A stretch of 64,000 nucleotides of DNA from Microbulbifer thermotolerans (lineage in GTDB: Bacteria > Pseudomonadota > Gammaproteobacteria > Pseudomonadales > Cellvibrionaceae). A model generated the notes under the pieces. The model searched no databases. It was not told the origin of the DNA and saw only the letters and a list, made by a program, of their open reading frames with translations. Location: assembly GCF_900112305.1 (NCBI RefSeq), contig NZ_FOKT01000001.1:186001-250000 (forward strand), written 5' to 3'. Below are positions 27,407-37,989 of the stretch, one piece after another. Position 1 is the first letter of the stretch. Every line of letters begins with the position of its first letter. The translations under genes and the position numbers were made by a program.

Positions 27407-29095
27407 TCACTCCGCGAGGCCGAGTTCGGCGATGGATATTTCGCGCATTTTGAATTTTTGGATCTTGCCAGTCACGGTCATGGGGAAGCTGTCCGTGAAT
27501 TTAAAGTAACGCGGTATTTTAAAGTGGGTAATCTTCCCCTTGCAGAATTCCCGCAACTCCTCTGCGGATACCGCGTCGGCATCGGTGCGCAGCTGTACCC
27601 AGGCCACCAGTTCCTCACCGTATTTCTTGTCCGGCACGCCGGTCACTTGTACATCGGCGATCGCCGGGTGCGTGAAGAGGAATTCCTCCACCTCCTTCGG
27701 GTAGATGTTCTCACCACCGCGGATCACCATGTCTTTGATGCGGCCGGCGATCTGGATGTAGCCGTCTTCATCCATGGTGGCCAGGTCGCCAGTGTGCATC
27801 CAGCCATCGTCGTCGATGGCGGCGCGGGTGGCTTCGTCGTTGTTCCAGTACCCGAGCATAACGCTGTAGCCGCGGGTGCAGAGTTCGCCGATGGCGCCGC
27901 GCGGCAGTGTCTCGCCGCTGGCGGGATCGATGATTTTCGATTCCAGATGCGGCTGGGTGCGACCGACAGTGGTTACGCGTTTATCGAAGGGATCGTCGGC
28001 AGCAGTCTGGGTTGAAACCGGGCTGGTCTCAGTCATTCCGTAGGCAATCTGCACTTCCCGCATATGCATTTTGTGGTTGACAGCCTTCATCACTTCTGCG
28101 GGACAGATGGAGCCGGCCATAATGCCTGTGCGCAGGGAGCTGAGGTCGTAGCTGGCGAAATTCGGGTGTTCCAGCTCCGCGATAAACATGGTCGGTACCC
28201 CGTACAGTGCGGTGGCACGCTCCTCCGCCACTGTTTCTAGGACCGCGCCCGGATCAAACCCTTCTCCCGGGTAAATTATGGTGGCGCCGTGGGTCAAGCA
28301 TCCGAGGTTGCCCATCACCATGCCGAAGCAGTGATACAGCGGTACCGGAATCACCAGGCGATCCCGCTCCGTCAGTTTGATACTCTCGGCAACAAAGTAG
28401 CCGTTGTTGAGAATGTTGTGATGGGACAGGGTGGCTCCCTTGGGGAAACCGGTGGTGCCGGAGGTGTACTGAATATTGATCGGGTCGCGAAAGTGCAGTG
28501 ATTGCTGCACCGCTTGCAGGTGCTTGGCGCCGACTTTTTCCGCTTCTTCGAGCAAGTCGTTCCAGCGCCACATGCCATCGTGTTTCCCTTCCGAGAGGTT
28601 GGCGACGATTTGCAGGTGCGGCAGCTTTGCGGCGGAAAGTTTTCCGCGGGGAGATGCCCGCAGTTCTGGTGCCAGTTCGTAGAGCATTTCAGTGTAGCTG
28701 GAGCTTTTGAAGCGCTCGGCAAGCACTAGCATGCGGGTCTGGGAGTGGTTGAGGGCGTATTCGAGTTCGTGCAGACGGTAGGATGGGTTGATATTGACCA
28801 GGATGGCGCCAATCTTGGCGGTGGCGAGCTGCAGCGTGACCCACTCGGCGCAGTTTGGAGACCAGATGCCCACTCGGTCCCCTTTGTTGATGCCGACGGC
28901 CAACAGCGCCCGGGCACAGATGTCCACCTGCTGCCGGAATTCCCGGTAAGTCCAGCGAATGCCTTGGTGGCGCACTACCAGAGCTTCGTTGTCGGGGAAG
29001 TCCCCGGCGATCTGGTCGAACTTGTCGCCAATGGTCATATTGATCAACGGCAGGTCGCTGTTGCCGCGGGTATAGCTGAGGAGCGTATCTGTCAT
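27407..29095 (-). CDS. AMP-binding acyl-CoA ligase (fatty-acid type)
   Basis: A 562-residue member of the ANL superfamily that activates a carboxylic acid as acyl-AMP and then acyl-CoA. Motifs in order are [11 protein letters not shown] (P-loop, about 196-206), [51 protein letters not shown] and the C-terminal catalytic Lys in [11 protein letters not shown]. The sequence fits medium/long-chain acyl-CoA synthetases used in beta-oxidation. The ATG at 29095 is favoured by a GAGA upstream; a GTG at 29122 would add nine residues. Repeat copy D lies about 100 bp upstream. Confidence 0.88.
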   Translation of the reverse strand: MTDTLLSYTRGNSDLPLINMTIGDKFDQIAGDFPDNEALVVRHQGIRWTYREFRQQVDICARALLAVGINKGDRVGIWSPNCAEWVTLQLATAKIGAILVNINPSYRLHELEYALNHSQTRMLVLAERFKSSSYTEMLYELAPELRASPRGKLSAAKLPHLQIVANLSEGKHDGMWRWNDLLEEAEKVGAKHLQAVQQSLHFRDPINIQYTSGTTGFPKGATLSHHNILNNGYFVAESIKLTERDRLVIPVPLYHCFGMVMGNLGCLTHGATIIYPGEGFDPGAVLETVAEERATALYGVPTMFIAELEHPNFASYDLSSLRTGIMAGSICPAEVMKAVNHKMHMREVQIAYGMTETSPVSTQTAADDPFDKRVTTVGRTQPHLESKIIDPASGETLPRGAIGELCTRGYSVMLGYWNNDEATRAAIDDDGWMHTGDLATMDEDGYIQIAGRIKDMVIRGGENIYPKEVEEFLFTHPAIADVQVTGVPDKKYGEELVAWVQLRTDADAVSAEELREFCKGKITHFKIPRYFKFTDSFPMTVTGKIQKFKMREISIAELGLAE

Positions 29096-29197
29096 CGCCG
29101 GTCTCTCGTTGTTGTTTTGCACTGTGTTGTCGTTATCGGATACTGCTCCTCAATTTATGAGTCTTTCGACGTATGTCTACTAGCCATTGGTCGAATA

Positions 29198-29413
29198 AGG
29201 GAGCCTCTGATTAATTCGCGTGAACACTATGGTAGCTCCCGGGGCGCTCAGGCAATAGGACGGGCATTTCAAAAACGCACGAGTACTTCCCTGTAGCTCC
29301 GACGGATACATCCCTGTATCCGACGGTTTCGAAATGCCCGTCCTATCACCTGAGCTTCACATCCGCCCCCGAAGCGCCTCTGCCGCCAGAAAGTAACTTA
29401 ATCAGAGGTTCCT
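29198..29413 (+). mobile_element. MITE-like palindromic element, copy D
   Basis: A 216-bp copy in the 407-bp gap between the gatB end and the acyl-CoA ligase start. Termini are AGGGAGCCTCTGATTAATTC and AACTTAATCAGAGGTTCCT. The stem ATAGGACGGGCATTTC (29256-29271) pairs with GAAATGCCCGTCCTAT (29331-29346) without mismatch; one mismatch occurs near the loop. At one position this copy has a G-C pair where copy B has C-G and copy C has A-T. Confidence 0.88.
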
Positions 29414-29466
29414 AAGTGCGGCTGTTACGAGTATCTAGCGGTGCGCTATTGTGGAGGGGCGGGGGG

Positions 29467-29494
29467 CAGGGGAGCGACTTCCGGCGCTCCCCTG
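29467..29494 (-). terminator. hairpin after gatB
   Basis: CAGGGGAGCG (29467-29476) pairs perfectly with CGCTCCCCTG (29485-29494) around an 8-nt loop. It starts 9 bp past the gatB stop on the minus strand. There is no T-tract after it, so its action as a terminator is uncertain. Confidence 0.45.
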
Positions 29495-29502
29495 GGATGA
29501 GG

Positions 29503-30954
29503 TCAGAGTAGAGCGTCGAGCTTTTCTTTGAGGATCTTGTTGATCATCTGCGGGTTGGCTTGCCCCTTGGAGGCTTTCATCACCTGGCCGACGAAGTAGC
29601 CCATCATTTTTGGCCGCTTGGATTCGTCGGCGTTGCGGTAATTTTCCACCTGGGTGCCGCTTGCGGCGAGAACCTGGTCCACCATTTGTTCAATGGCGCC
29701 GCTATCGGATACCTGTTTCAGCCCGCGTTTTTCGATGACCTGGTCCGCGCTGCCCTCACCCTTGGCCATGGCTTCGAACACCTGCTTGGCAATCTTGCTG
29801 GAAATGGTGTTGTCGGTGACGCGCTTGATCAGGCCGGCCAACTGCAGGGCGGAGACCGGGGACTGCTCGATGGAAAGCTCCTCGCGGTTCAGCAGTGCCG
29901 CCAGTTCACCCGTGATCCAGTTGGCGGCCAGTTTGGGCTCGCCGGATTCCTTTGCCGCAGCTTCGAAATAATCGGCCAGGGCCCGCTCCTGAGTCAGCAG
30001 GCTGGCGTCATAGGCGGACAGTTGATACTCGCTCTGGAAGCGGGCCAGTTTTGCGTCCGGCAGTTCCGGCAGTTCGCTGCGTATCTTTTCCACATAATCG
30101 TCGGTCAGTATGACCGGCAGCAGATCGGGGCAGGGAAAGTAGCGGTAGTCGTTGGCCACTTCTTTGCTGCGCATGGAGCGGGTTTCGTTTTTGTCCGAGT
30201 CGTAGAGGCGTGTCTCCTGAATTACCGTGCCGCCGTCCTCGAGAATGTCGATCTGACGTTCGGCTTCCACCTTGATGGCGCGCTCGACGAAACGGAAAGA
30301 GTTGATATTTTTCAGCTCTGTGCGGGTGCCGAGTTTTTCCTCGCCTTTCAGGCGCACTGATACGTTGGCGTCACAGCGCATGGAGCCCTGGGACATGTCT
30401 CCGTCGGAGATCCCCAGGTAGGTGACAATGCTGTGGATTTTCTTCAGGTAGGCGACCGCCTCGGCGGGGCTGCGCATATCCGGTTCGGAGACAATTTCAA
30501 TCAGCGGTGTGCCGGCCCGGTTCAGGTCGATGCCACTCATGCCCTGGAAGTCTTCGTGCAGGGATTTGCCCGCATCTTCCTCCAGGTGGGCGTGGTGCAG
30601 GCGCACCTTTTTGCTGGTGCCGTCATCGAGATGGATCTCTATTTCTCCGGCGCCCACGATCGGCTCGGCCAGCTGCGTAGTCTGATAGCCTTTGGGCAAG
30701 TCCGGGTAAAAATAATTTTTGCGCTCAAACACTGAGCGTTTGCCGATTTCGGCGTTCATTGCCAGGCCAAACATTACCGCGTAGCGGAAGGCTTCCTCGT
30801 TGGGAACCGGCAAGGTGCCCGGCATTGCCAGATCGATGGCGCAAGCCTGAGTATTGGGTTCGGCGCCGAAGCGGGTGCTGGCACCGGAGAAAAGTTTCGA
30901 TTTGGTGGACAGCTGGACGTGTACCTCCAGCCCGATCACGATTTCCCATTCCAC
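29503..30954 (-). CDS. gatB: Asp/Glu-tRNA amidotransferase subunit B
   Basis: GatB activates misacylated Glu-tRNA(Gln) or Asp-tRNA(Asn) with ATP and carries the tRNA-binding tail. The 483-residue protein begins [23 protein letters not shown], has the [26 protein letters not shown] region (about 145-170) and ends with the YqeY-like helical domain ([18 protein letters not shown]). It is the last gene of gatCAB, 3 bp after gatA. Whether the complex makes Gln-tRNA or Asn-tRNA here depends on which synthetases the genome has, not visible here. Confidence 0.97.
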   Translation of the reverse strand: MEWEIVIGLEVHVQLSTKSKLFSGASTRFGAEPNTQACAIDLAMPGTLPVPNEEAFRYAVMFGLAMNAEIGKRSVFERKNYFYPDLPKGYQTTQLAEPIVGAGEIEIHLDDGTSKKVRLHHAHLEEDAGKSLHEDFQGMSGIDLNRAGTPLIEIVSEPDMRSPAEAVAYLKKIHSIVTYLGISDGDMSQGSMRCDANVSVRLKGEEKLGTRTELKNINSFRFVERAIKVEAERQIDILEDGGTVIQETRLYDSDKNETRSMRSKEVANDYRYFPCPDLLPVILTDDYVEKIRSELPELPDAKLARFQSEYQLSAYDASLLTQERALADYFEAAAKESGEPKLAANWITGELAALLNREELSIEQSPVSALQLAGLIKRVTDNTISSKIAKQVFEAMAKGEGSADQVIEKRGLKQVSDSGAIEQMVDQVLAASGTQVENYRNADESKRPKMMGYFVGQVMKASKGQANPQMINKILKEKLDALL

Positions 30955-30957
30955 GGT

Positions 30958-32433
30958 TTATTCTCCTGCGCCGCCAGCTGTTTCTATTGAGAATGCGCTC
31001 GCTGTGTGCCAATCGGTGACCTGTTGATACTGATGCGCGATGTTGAGCATGCGCGCCTCACAGAGGTAGTTGCCGATGATCTGCAGGCCCACCGGCAGAT
31101 TGTTCACCAGTCCGCAGGGCAGGGACATGGCAGGCAGTCCCGCCAGGTTCGCGGCGATGGTGTAAATGTCCTCCAAATACATGGCTACCGGGTCTGCTTT
31201 TTTGGCGCCGATCGCGAACGCTGGGTTGGGCGATGTCGGCCCCATGATGACATCCACTTTTTCGAAAGCCTGTACAAAATCCTGCTTGATCAGGCGGCGC
31301 ACCTGTTGCGCCTTGTTGTAATAGGCATCGTAATAGCCGGCGGACAGTGCGTAGGTGCCGACCAGAATGCGGCGCTGCACCTCCTCGCCGAAGCCCTCGC
31401 CGCGGGAGCGCATATAGAGATCGCGCAGATCTTTCGGGTCCGCGCAGCGGTAGCCGTAGCGCACGCCGTCGAAGCGGGATAAGTTGGCGGATGCCTCTGC
31501 CGGTGCGATTACGTAATAGGCTGGGACTGCCAGGTCGGTGTGCGGCAGGCTGATCTCAACCAGTTTGGCACCCAGCGCTTCGAACGCCTTCAGTGCGGTT
31601 TCCACCCGTGCGGCCACATCCGCATTCAGTCCTTCCCCGAAATACTCTTTCGGCACACCGATTTTTAAGTCCGCGATGGAGTCATTCAGGCTCCGCGTAT
31701 AGTCCTCTGCCGGTCGGTTCAGGCTGGTGGAGTCCTTGCCGTCGTGGCCGGCCATGGCCGACAGAAGATAGGCACAATCCTCGGCGTTGCGGGCGATGGG
31801 GCCGCCCTGGTCGAGGCTGGAAGCAAAGGCGATCATGCCCCAGCGGGACACGCGCCCGTAAGTGGGTTTGAGGCCGGTGGTGTTGGTCAGGGCCGCAGGC
31901 TGGCGGATGGAGCCGCCGGTGTCGGTTGCGGTGGCACCGGGGACCAGCTGCGCAGCCACCGCGGCGGCGGAACCGCCGGAAGAGCCCCCGGGAACACAGT
32001 CGACATTCCAGGGGTTTTTTACCGGGCCGTAGTAACTGGTTTCGTTGGAGGAGCCCATGGCGAACTCGTCCATATTGGTTTTACCCAGGGTCACGCTGCC
32101 GGCGGCGTTGAGTTTTTCCACCACAGTGGCGTCATAGGGCGGCGCGAAATTATCGAGCATCTTCGAACCGCAGCTGGTGCGCACGCCCCGGGTGCAGAAG
32201 AGATCTTTATGGGCGATGGGTACGCCGCAGAGCGCCGGCGCCTCGCCGGCGGCCAGGCGCCGGTCCGCCGCCGCGGCCTGTTCCAGCGCCTGCTCTTCGG
32301 TGACGGTGATAAAACTGTTGTAGTGGCCATCCAGTTGCTGGATGCGATCGAGTAAATGGCGGGTGATCTCGGCGCTGGAGAACTGTTTGTCGCGCAGCCC
32401 GCGAATAATCTCGGCGATGGTTAATTGGTGCAT
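30958..32433 (-). CDS. gatA: Asp/Glu-tRNA amidotransferase subunit A
   Basis: The glutaminase subunit, an amidase-signature enzyme of 491 residues. Catalytic Lys lies in [13 protein letters not shown] (about residue 78), the cis-Ser in [13 protein letters not shown] (about 153-165) and the nucleophile Ser in [11 protein letters not shown] (about 177). It releases ammonia from Gln and channels it to GatB. The ATG at 32433 has AAAGGGAAGG just upstream, and the longer frame upstream is antisense-like junk over gatC. It lies 34 bp after gatC and 3 bp before gatB. Confidence 0.97.
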   Translation of the reverse strand: MHQLTIAEIIRGLRDKQFSSAEITRHLLDRIQQLDGHYNSFITVTEEQALEQAAAADRRLAAGEAPALCGVPIAHKDLFCTRGVRTSCGSKMLDNFAPPYDATVVEKLNAAGSVTLGKTNMDEFAMGSSNETSYYGPVKNPWNVDCVPGGSSGGSAAAVAAQLVPGATATDTGGSIRQPAALTNTTGLKPTYGRVSRWGMIAFASSLDQGGPIARNAEDCAYLLSAMAGHDGKDSTSLNRPAEDYTRSLNDSIADLKIGVPKEYFGEGLNADVAARVETALKAFEALGAKLVEISLPHTDLAVPAYYVIAPAEASANLSRFDGVRYGYRCADPKDLRDLYMRSRGEGFGEEVQRRILVGTYALSAGYYDAYYNKAQQVRRLIKQDFVQAFEKVDVIMGPTSPNPAFAIGAKKADPVAMYLEDIYTIAANLAGLPAMSLPCGLVNNLPVGLQIIGNYLCEARMLNIAHQYQQVTDWHTASAFSIETAGGAGE

Positions 32434-32467
32434 AGCCTTCCCTTTTGGTGTATTCCGTGCGGCAGAG

Positions 32468-32755
32468 TCAGTCGATGACTTTGGGGACCAGATAGAGGCC
32501 CGCTTCCGACTGTGGCGCCAGGGCGAGGAATTCCTCGCGGCGGTTGGGTTCGGTGACTTCGTCCGCGCGCAGTACCTGTACTTCGTCCAGTGGGTGGGCC
32601 ATGGGTGCCACACCCTCGGTGTGCACTGCCTGCAACTGATCTACCAGTTGCAGTACATCGCCCAGGCGATTGCTGACTTCATCAATGGTTTCTGCGGAGA
32701 TAGCGATGCGGGCCAGCTCCGCCAGTTTTTCTACGGTTTGCGTATCCACGGCCAT
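32468..32755 (-). CDS. gatC: Asp/Glu-tRNA amidotransferase subunit C
   Basis: A 95-residue subunit that wraps around GatA and stabilises the complex. The sequence ([19 protein letters not shown] at the start, [17 protein letters not shown] in the middle, [13 protein letters not shown] at the end) is typical. The ATG at 32755 gives the family length; the longer frame to 32833 has no support. It is the first gene of the gatCAB operon. Its 5' region is divergent from mreB, 356 bp away. Confidence 0.95.
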   Translation of the reverse strand: MAVDTQTVEKLAELARIAISAETIDEVSNRLGDVLQLVDQLQAVHTEGVAPMAHPLDEVQVLRADEVTEPNRREEFLALAPQSEAGLYLVPKVID

Positions 32756-34146
<1,391 letters not shown>

Positions 34147-34262
34147 TCGCTGTCAGCTGATTCCCGGGCTGCGTCGCAGCCCGGATGACTGTCGGCTTTG
34201 GCCCGGAATTTAATCGAGCTCTGAAACCATACACCAACTGATCTGTAGAGGGGTGTCCGCCT

Positions 34263-35123
34263 ATCAAACCGCTTTTTACCCGCGGCCCCTCGCCTGAGTC
34301 CCGCATCCTTGTGCTGGGCTTGGCGGCGGTGGTGCTGATCGCAATCAACCACTACACCGACTGGCTGCAGCCTCTGCGCGAGCGCGCTGCCGGGTTGGCG
34401 GCCCCCCTTTACTGGCTGACCGGCGCTCCTGAGCGTGTTGGTACTTGGGCCGGGGAGCAATTGCGCACGCGTGAGGAATTGCTGGAGGAGAACAGCCGTC
34501 TCCGGCGCCAGGTGCTGCTGCTGGAACAGCGCAGTCAGCAGTTGGCGGCGGTTAAGGCGGAAAATACACAGCTCAAGGAGCTGATGAATTCCGCCGGAAT
34601 GGTCGATGAGCGGGTGCTGGTGGCGCAGGTAATCGGGGTATCGCCCGATCCGCTCGAGCATGTGCTGCTGATCGACAAGGGACGCGACGACGGCTTGACT
34701 CTGGGCACACCGATCATGGATGCCAGTGGCCTGCTGGGACAGGTGATAGAGGCGGGAGGCTCTGCCAGCCGCGTTTTGCTGATCACAGACTCCAGTCACG
34801 CGATCCCGGTGCAGGTGCTGCGTAACAATATCCGTGCGGTGGCCGAGGGTACCGGTGATCTATACCGCCTCAAGCTTCGCCATCTGGCCAATACCAGCGA
34901 TATCCGCGAGGGCGACCTACTGCTCAGTTCCGGTCTTGGTGGCCGTTTTCCCGCCGGTTACCCAGTGGGGGAAGTCATCGCCATAGATCGCGATCCGGGC
35001 CGTCCCTTTGCCGAGGCGGAGGTTGTGCCTCGCGGGCGCATGAACCGCAGCCGTTTTGTGCTGGCGGTGGTCGGCGAAAGTAACGCTTCCGGCAGTGGGG
35101 ACAAAGACCTTGGAAGCGAATAA
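34263..35123 (+). CDS. mreC: rod shape-determining protein MreC (apparent ATC start)
   Basis: MreC is a bitopic periplasmic scaffold of the elongasome. The protein has a transmembrane segment (about 16-34), a coiled coil (about 65-105, EQLRTREELLEENSRLRRQ) and the beta-rich MreC domain (VIGVSPDPLEHVLLIDKGRD onwards). No ATG, GTG or TTG lies in frame between the upstream TGA (34239-34241) and a GTG at 34311. ATC at 34263 begins the sequence IKPLFTRGPSPESR, matching the N-terminus expected of MreC, and GAGGGG sits 9 nt before it. Starting at 34311 would cut into the membrane segment. The reading gives 286 residues; a sequence error at this codon is the alternative. Confidence 0.85.
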   Translation: MKPLFTRGPSPESRILVLGLAAVVLIAINHYTDWLQPLRERAAGLAAPLYWLTGAPERVGTWAGEQLRTREELLEENSRLRRQVLLLEQRSQQLAAVKAENTQLKELMNSAGMVDERVLVAQVIGVSPDPLEHVLLIDKGRDDGLTLGTPIMDASGLLGQVIEAGGSASRVLLITDSSHAIPVQVLRNNIRAVAEGTGDLYRLKLRHLANTSDIREGDLLLSSGLGGRFPAGYPVGEVIAIDRDPGRPFAEAEVVPRGRMNRSRFVLAVVGESNASGSGDKDLGSE

Positions 35124-35589
35124 CCGCTGGTTTATCGCCGTCACCGTGGTTGTGGCGCTGTTATTGGCGGTAATGCCGTTGCCGTATCAGTGGCTCTGGT
35201 TTCGCCCCGCGTTTACCGCTTTACTGGTGATTTTCTGGGTCAACTACATGCCCCAGAGCCTGGGGGTGGGTTTTGCCTGGGCCGTGGGGCTGCTGGAGGA
35301 TTTGGTGACGGGGGCCGCGGTCGGCAGCCAGGCGCTGGCACTGGCGGTTGTGGCCTATTTTAGTCTGCTCACCTACCAGCGCACCCGCGCTTTCAACATG
35401 GGGCAGCAGCTGATGTGGGTGTTTATTCTGGTCGGTATCAATCAGGTGCTGGGCAACTGGGTGCACAGCCTGGCCGGCAAACCGGTATCGGGTTTGACCT
35501 TCCTGTGGCCCGCCGTCACCAGTGCACTCCTGTGGCCTTGGATCGCCCCCTGGATGAGTGGGGTGGCGGGGCGGCTGCATGTGAAATAG
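35110..35589 (+). CDS. mreD: rod shape-determining protein MreD
   Basis: A 159-residue integral membrane protein with five or six hydrophobic segments (such as VTVVVALLLAVMPLP and LALAVVAYFSLLTYQRTRAF), the third member of the MreBCD elongasome. The TTG at 35110 is the likely start: it gives (M)EANNRWFIAVTVV, with GGGGAC upstream, and overlaps the mreC stop by 14 bp. A GTG at 35095 is possible. The overlap implies coupling to mreC. Confidence 0.92.
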   Translation: MEANNRWFIAVTVVVALLLAVMPLPYQWLWFRPAFTALLVIFWVNYMPQSLGVGFAWAVGLLEDLVTGAAVGSQALALAVVAYFSLLTYQRTRAFNMGQQLMWVFILVGINQVLGNWVHSLAGKPVSGLTFLWPAVTSALLWPWIAPWMSGVAGRLHVK

Positions 35590-35648
35590 GGTCATATGAA
35601 GACAGCGTAAAGCCGGGTAAAGATCGATTATTTTTCGACCGATATCGC

Positions 35649-35654
35649 TATAAT
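35649..35654 (+). promoter_or_regulatory. putative -10 box of maf-rng promoter
   Basis: A perfect TATAAT lies 42-47 bp before the maf ATG and 60 bp after mreD. The upstream -35 region (TTATTT-like) is poor. It suggests that maf-rng-yhdP can be transcribed apart from mreBCD. Confidence 0.42.
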
Positions 35655-35695
35655 CAGCCGCTAATCCACCGAGAATAAGTAGTACTGTGCTAAAC

Positions 35696-36307
35696 ATGCC
35701 CGCCGATAGCCGACTTGTCCTCGCTTCCGCTTCCCCGCGCCGCGCCGCGTTGCTGGCGCAGATCGCGGTGCCTTTTACCGCCGTTACACCCTCAGTCCCC
35801 GAACAGCAGCGGCCGGATGAGTCACCTCAGGACTATATCCAGCGCCTGGCTCACGACAAGGCCGCAGCCGGACTTGCAATTGCTGGCGGGCTGGACCCGG
35901 CGGTCTGGGCCCTGGGCGCCGATACCGTGGTACTGGCTGGCGATCAGGTGCTGGAAAAGCCGCGGGACTTCGCCGACTTTGAAGCCATGATGCAGTGTCT
36001 TTCCGGCGCCGAGCACTCGGTGCTGACCGCCGTCTGCCTGCGTTCGCAGACACGTCAGTTCAACCGCCTGGTGGAGACCCGGGTGCGTTTCCGCCACTTG
36101 AACCGTGGGCAGATCGAAGCTTACTGGCACACCGGGGAACCGGTTGACAAGGCCGGGGGCTACGGGATTCAGGGGTTGGGCGCCGCACTGGTGGCGTCCA
36201 TCAGCGGCAGTTATAGCAATGTGGTGGGGCTGCCTCTGGAAGCGCTGGTGCCCATGCTGGAGAAAGCCGGGATTCCCTACTGGCAGGAGCGGGAGGCGAG
36301 CGCGTGA
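35696..36307 (+). CDS. maf: Maf-like nucleotide pyrophosphatase (YhdE type)
   Basis: A 203-residue Maf/HAM1-fold enzyme that hydrolyses nucleoside triphosphates such as dTTP, UTP or modified pyrimidines to monophosphates. The signature [15 protein letters not shown] is at about 8-22, [16 protein letters not shown] at about 76-91 and [13 protein letters not shown] at about 145-157. The ATG at 35696 is preferred, though a GTG at 35687 is also in frame; neither has a strong Shine-Dalgarno sequence. It lies between mreD and rng, as in E. coli and Pseudomonas, and its stop overlaps the rng start. Confidence 0.93.
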   Translation: MPADSRLVLASASPRRAALLAQIAVPFTAVTPSVPEQQRPDESPQDYIQRLAHDKAAAGLAIAGGLDPAVWALGADTVVLAGDQVLEKPRDFADFEAMMQCLSGAEHSVLTAVCLRSQTRQFNRLVETRVRFRHLNRGQIEAYWHTGEPVDKAGGYGIQGLGAALVASISGSYSNVVGLPLEALVPMLEKAGIPYWQEREASA

Positions 36308-37794
36308 GCGAGGAGCTATTGATCAATGTCGCGCCCACGGAGACCCGGGTTGCGCTGGTTGAAAACGGTGTGCTGCAGGAGGTCTACCTGGAGAGGAGCG
36401 CGCGCCGCGGCATCGTCGGCAATATCTATAAAGGCAAGGTGATCCGCGTGCTGCCGGGCATGCAGGCGGCCTTCGTGGATATCGGCCTGGAGCGCGCGGG
36501 CTTTATTCACGCCTCCGATATCGCCCCTCTGGACGAGGAGGGCATGGAATCCCGCGAACCGGCGGAAGTGGCGGATATCCGGGCGCTGGTGCGCGAGGGG
36601 CAGTCCCTGGTGGTGCAGGTGGTGAAAGATCCGATCAGCAGCAAGGGGGCGCGCCTGACCACGCACCTGTCGGTATCCGCCCGTTACCTGGTGTACATGC
36701 CCCAGACCCGCCATATTGGCATCTCCAACCGCATAGAGGACGAAGGCGAGCGGGAGCGACTGCGCCAGCTGGTGGAACTGGCCTCGACCAAACTGGCGGA
36801 AGAGGGGTTGTCCGGCGACGGCGGTTTTATTCTGCGTACCGTAGCGGAAGGGGTCAGCGAGGAGGATTTGTTGCGGGACATTCCCTTTCTGTACCGCCTG
36901 TGGCGCGAGCTGGAGACCCGTATCAAGGAGCTCCCGGTACCGGCGGTGATCTACGAGGACCTGCCGCTGTTTATGCGCGCCCTGCGCGATCTGGCCCGTC
37001 CCCATACAGAAAAAATTCGCATCGACTCCCGCGAGGCCCACGGTCGCGCGGCCGAATTCGCCGGCAAGTATGCGCCGGAAATCGCCGGGCGTCTGGAACA
37101 CTACCCCGGCGAACGGCCGCTGTTTGATCTCTACGGTGTGGAGGAGGAAATCCGCAAGGCCCTGCAGAACAAGGTGACGCTCAAATCCGGCGGTTACCTG
37201 ATTATCGAGCAGACCGAGGCCATGAGCACCATCGACGTCAATACCGGCGCCTTTGTCGGTCATCGCAACCTGGAAGAGACCATCTTTAAGACCAACCTGG
37301 AGGCCGCCACGGCGATCGCCCGGCAACTGCGCCTGCGCAATCTGGGTGGCATCATCATTATTGACTTCATCGATATGAAGGACCCGGAGCATCAGCGGCA
37401 GGTGTTGCGCACACTGGAAAAGACCCTGGAGCGGGACCATGCCAAGACCAGCATCACCGGAGTGTCCGAGTTGGGGCTGGTGGAAATGACCCGCAAGCGC
37501 ACCCGCGAATCGCTCGGCCAGATTCTCTGTGAGCCGTGCCCCGTGTGCCAGGGGCGCGGCACACTGAAAAGCGCGGAGACTGTCTGCTACGAAATATTTC
37601 GCGAAATTATCCGCGAGGCGCGCGCCTACGACAGCGACAAGATCATGGTGCTGGCCAGTCAGGTGGTGATCGACCTGCTGTTGGATGAGGAATCCGCCAA
37701 CGTTGCCGATCTTGAGGAATTTATCGGCCGGCCGATACAGTTCCAGGTGGAGCCCATTTATAACCAGGAGCAGTACGACATTGTTCTTGTGTAA
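36304..37794 (+). CDS. rng: ribonuclease G
   Basis: A 496-residue endoribonuclease of the RNase E/G family that matures the 5' end of 16S rRNA and helps mRNA decay. The S1 domain lies at about 35-125, the catalytic Mg-binding region [12 protein letters not shown] at about 309-320, the second Asp in [14 protein letters not shown], and the zinc-link cysteines in CEPCPVCQG at about 411-419. GTG start at 36304 overlaps the maf stop by 4 bp. The C-terminus is short, as in RNase G rather than RNase E. Confidence 0.96.
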   Translation: MSEELLINVAPTETRVALVENGVLQEVYLERSARRGIVGNIYKGKVIRVLPGMQAAFVDIGLERAGFIHASDIAPLDEEGMESREPAEVADIRALVREGQSLVVQVVKDPISSKGARLTTHLSVSARYLVYMPQTRHIGISNRIEDEGERERLRQLVELASTKLAEEGLSGDGGFILRTVAEGVSEEDLLRDIPFLYRLWRELETRIKELPVPAVIYEDLPLFMRALRDLARPHTEKIRIDSREAHGRAAEFAGKYAPEIAGRLEHYPGERPLFDLYGVEEEIRKALQNKVTLKSGGYLIIEQTEAMSTIDVNTGAFVGHRNLEETIFKTNLEAATAIARQLRLRNLGGIIIIDFIDMKDPEHQRQVLRTLEKTLERDHAKTSITGVSELGLVEMTRKRTRESLGQILCEPCPVCQGRGTLKSAETVCYEIFREIIREARAYDSDKIMVLASQVVIDLLLDEESANVADLEEFIGRPIQFQVEPIYNQEQYDIVLV

Positions 37795-37989
37795 CGGCGG
37801 GAATCGAAAATTGCGATGTGCCCGAACCCGGCGCCCGGTTTCCGGGTGTCGGCAGTGCAAATGGCATTGGCGCCCGGGTGCGTGCGGTGGTGCGCGGCCA
37901 GCGCTTACCCCTGTCTTCTGTTTTCCCGCATCGTACAACCGGAGCGCCGGATCATTGTTGCCGCACAGGAATTGCGGCGGAGGCGTGCG

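Noticed and set aside
34263-35123. mreC as a frameshifted or truncated pseudogene
   Set aside because: The frame is intact from the expected N-terminus to the stop, with all domains. Only the start codon is unusual.
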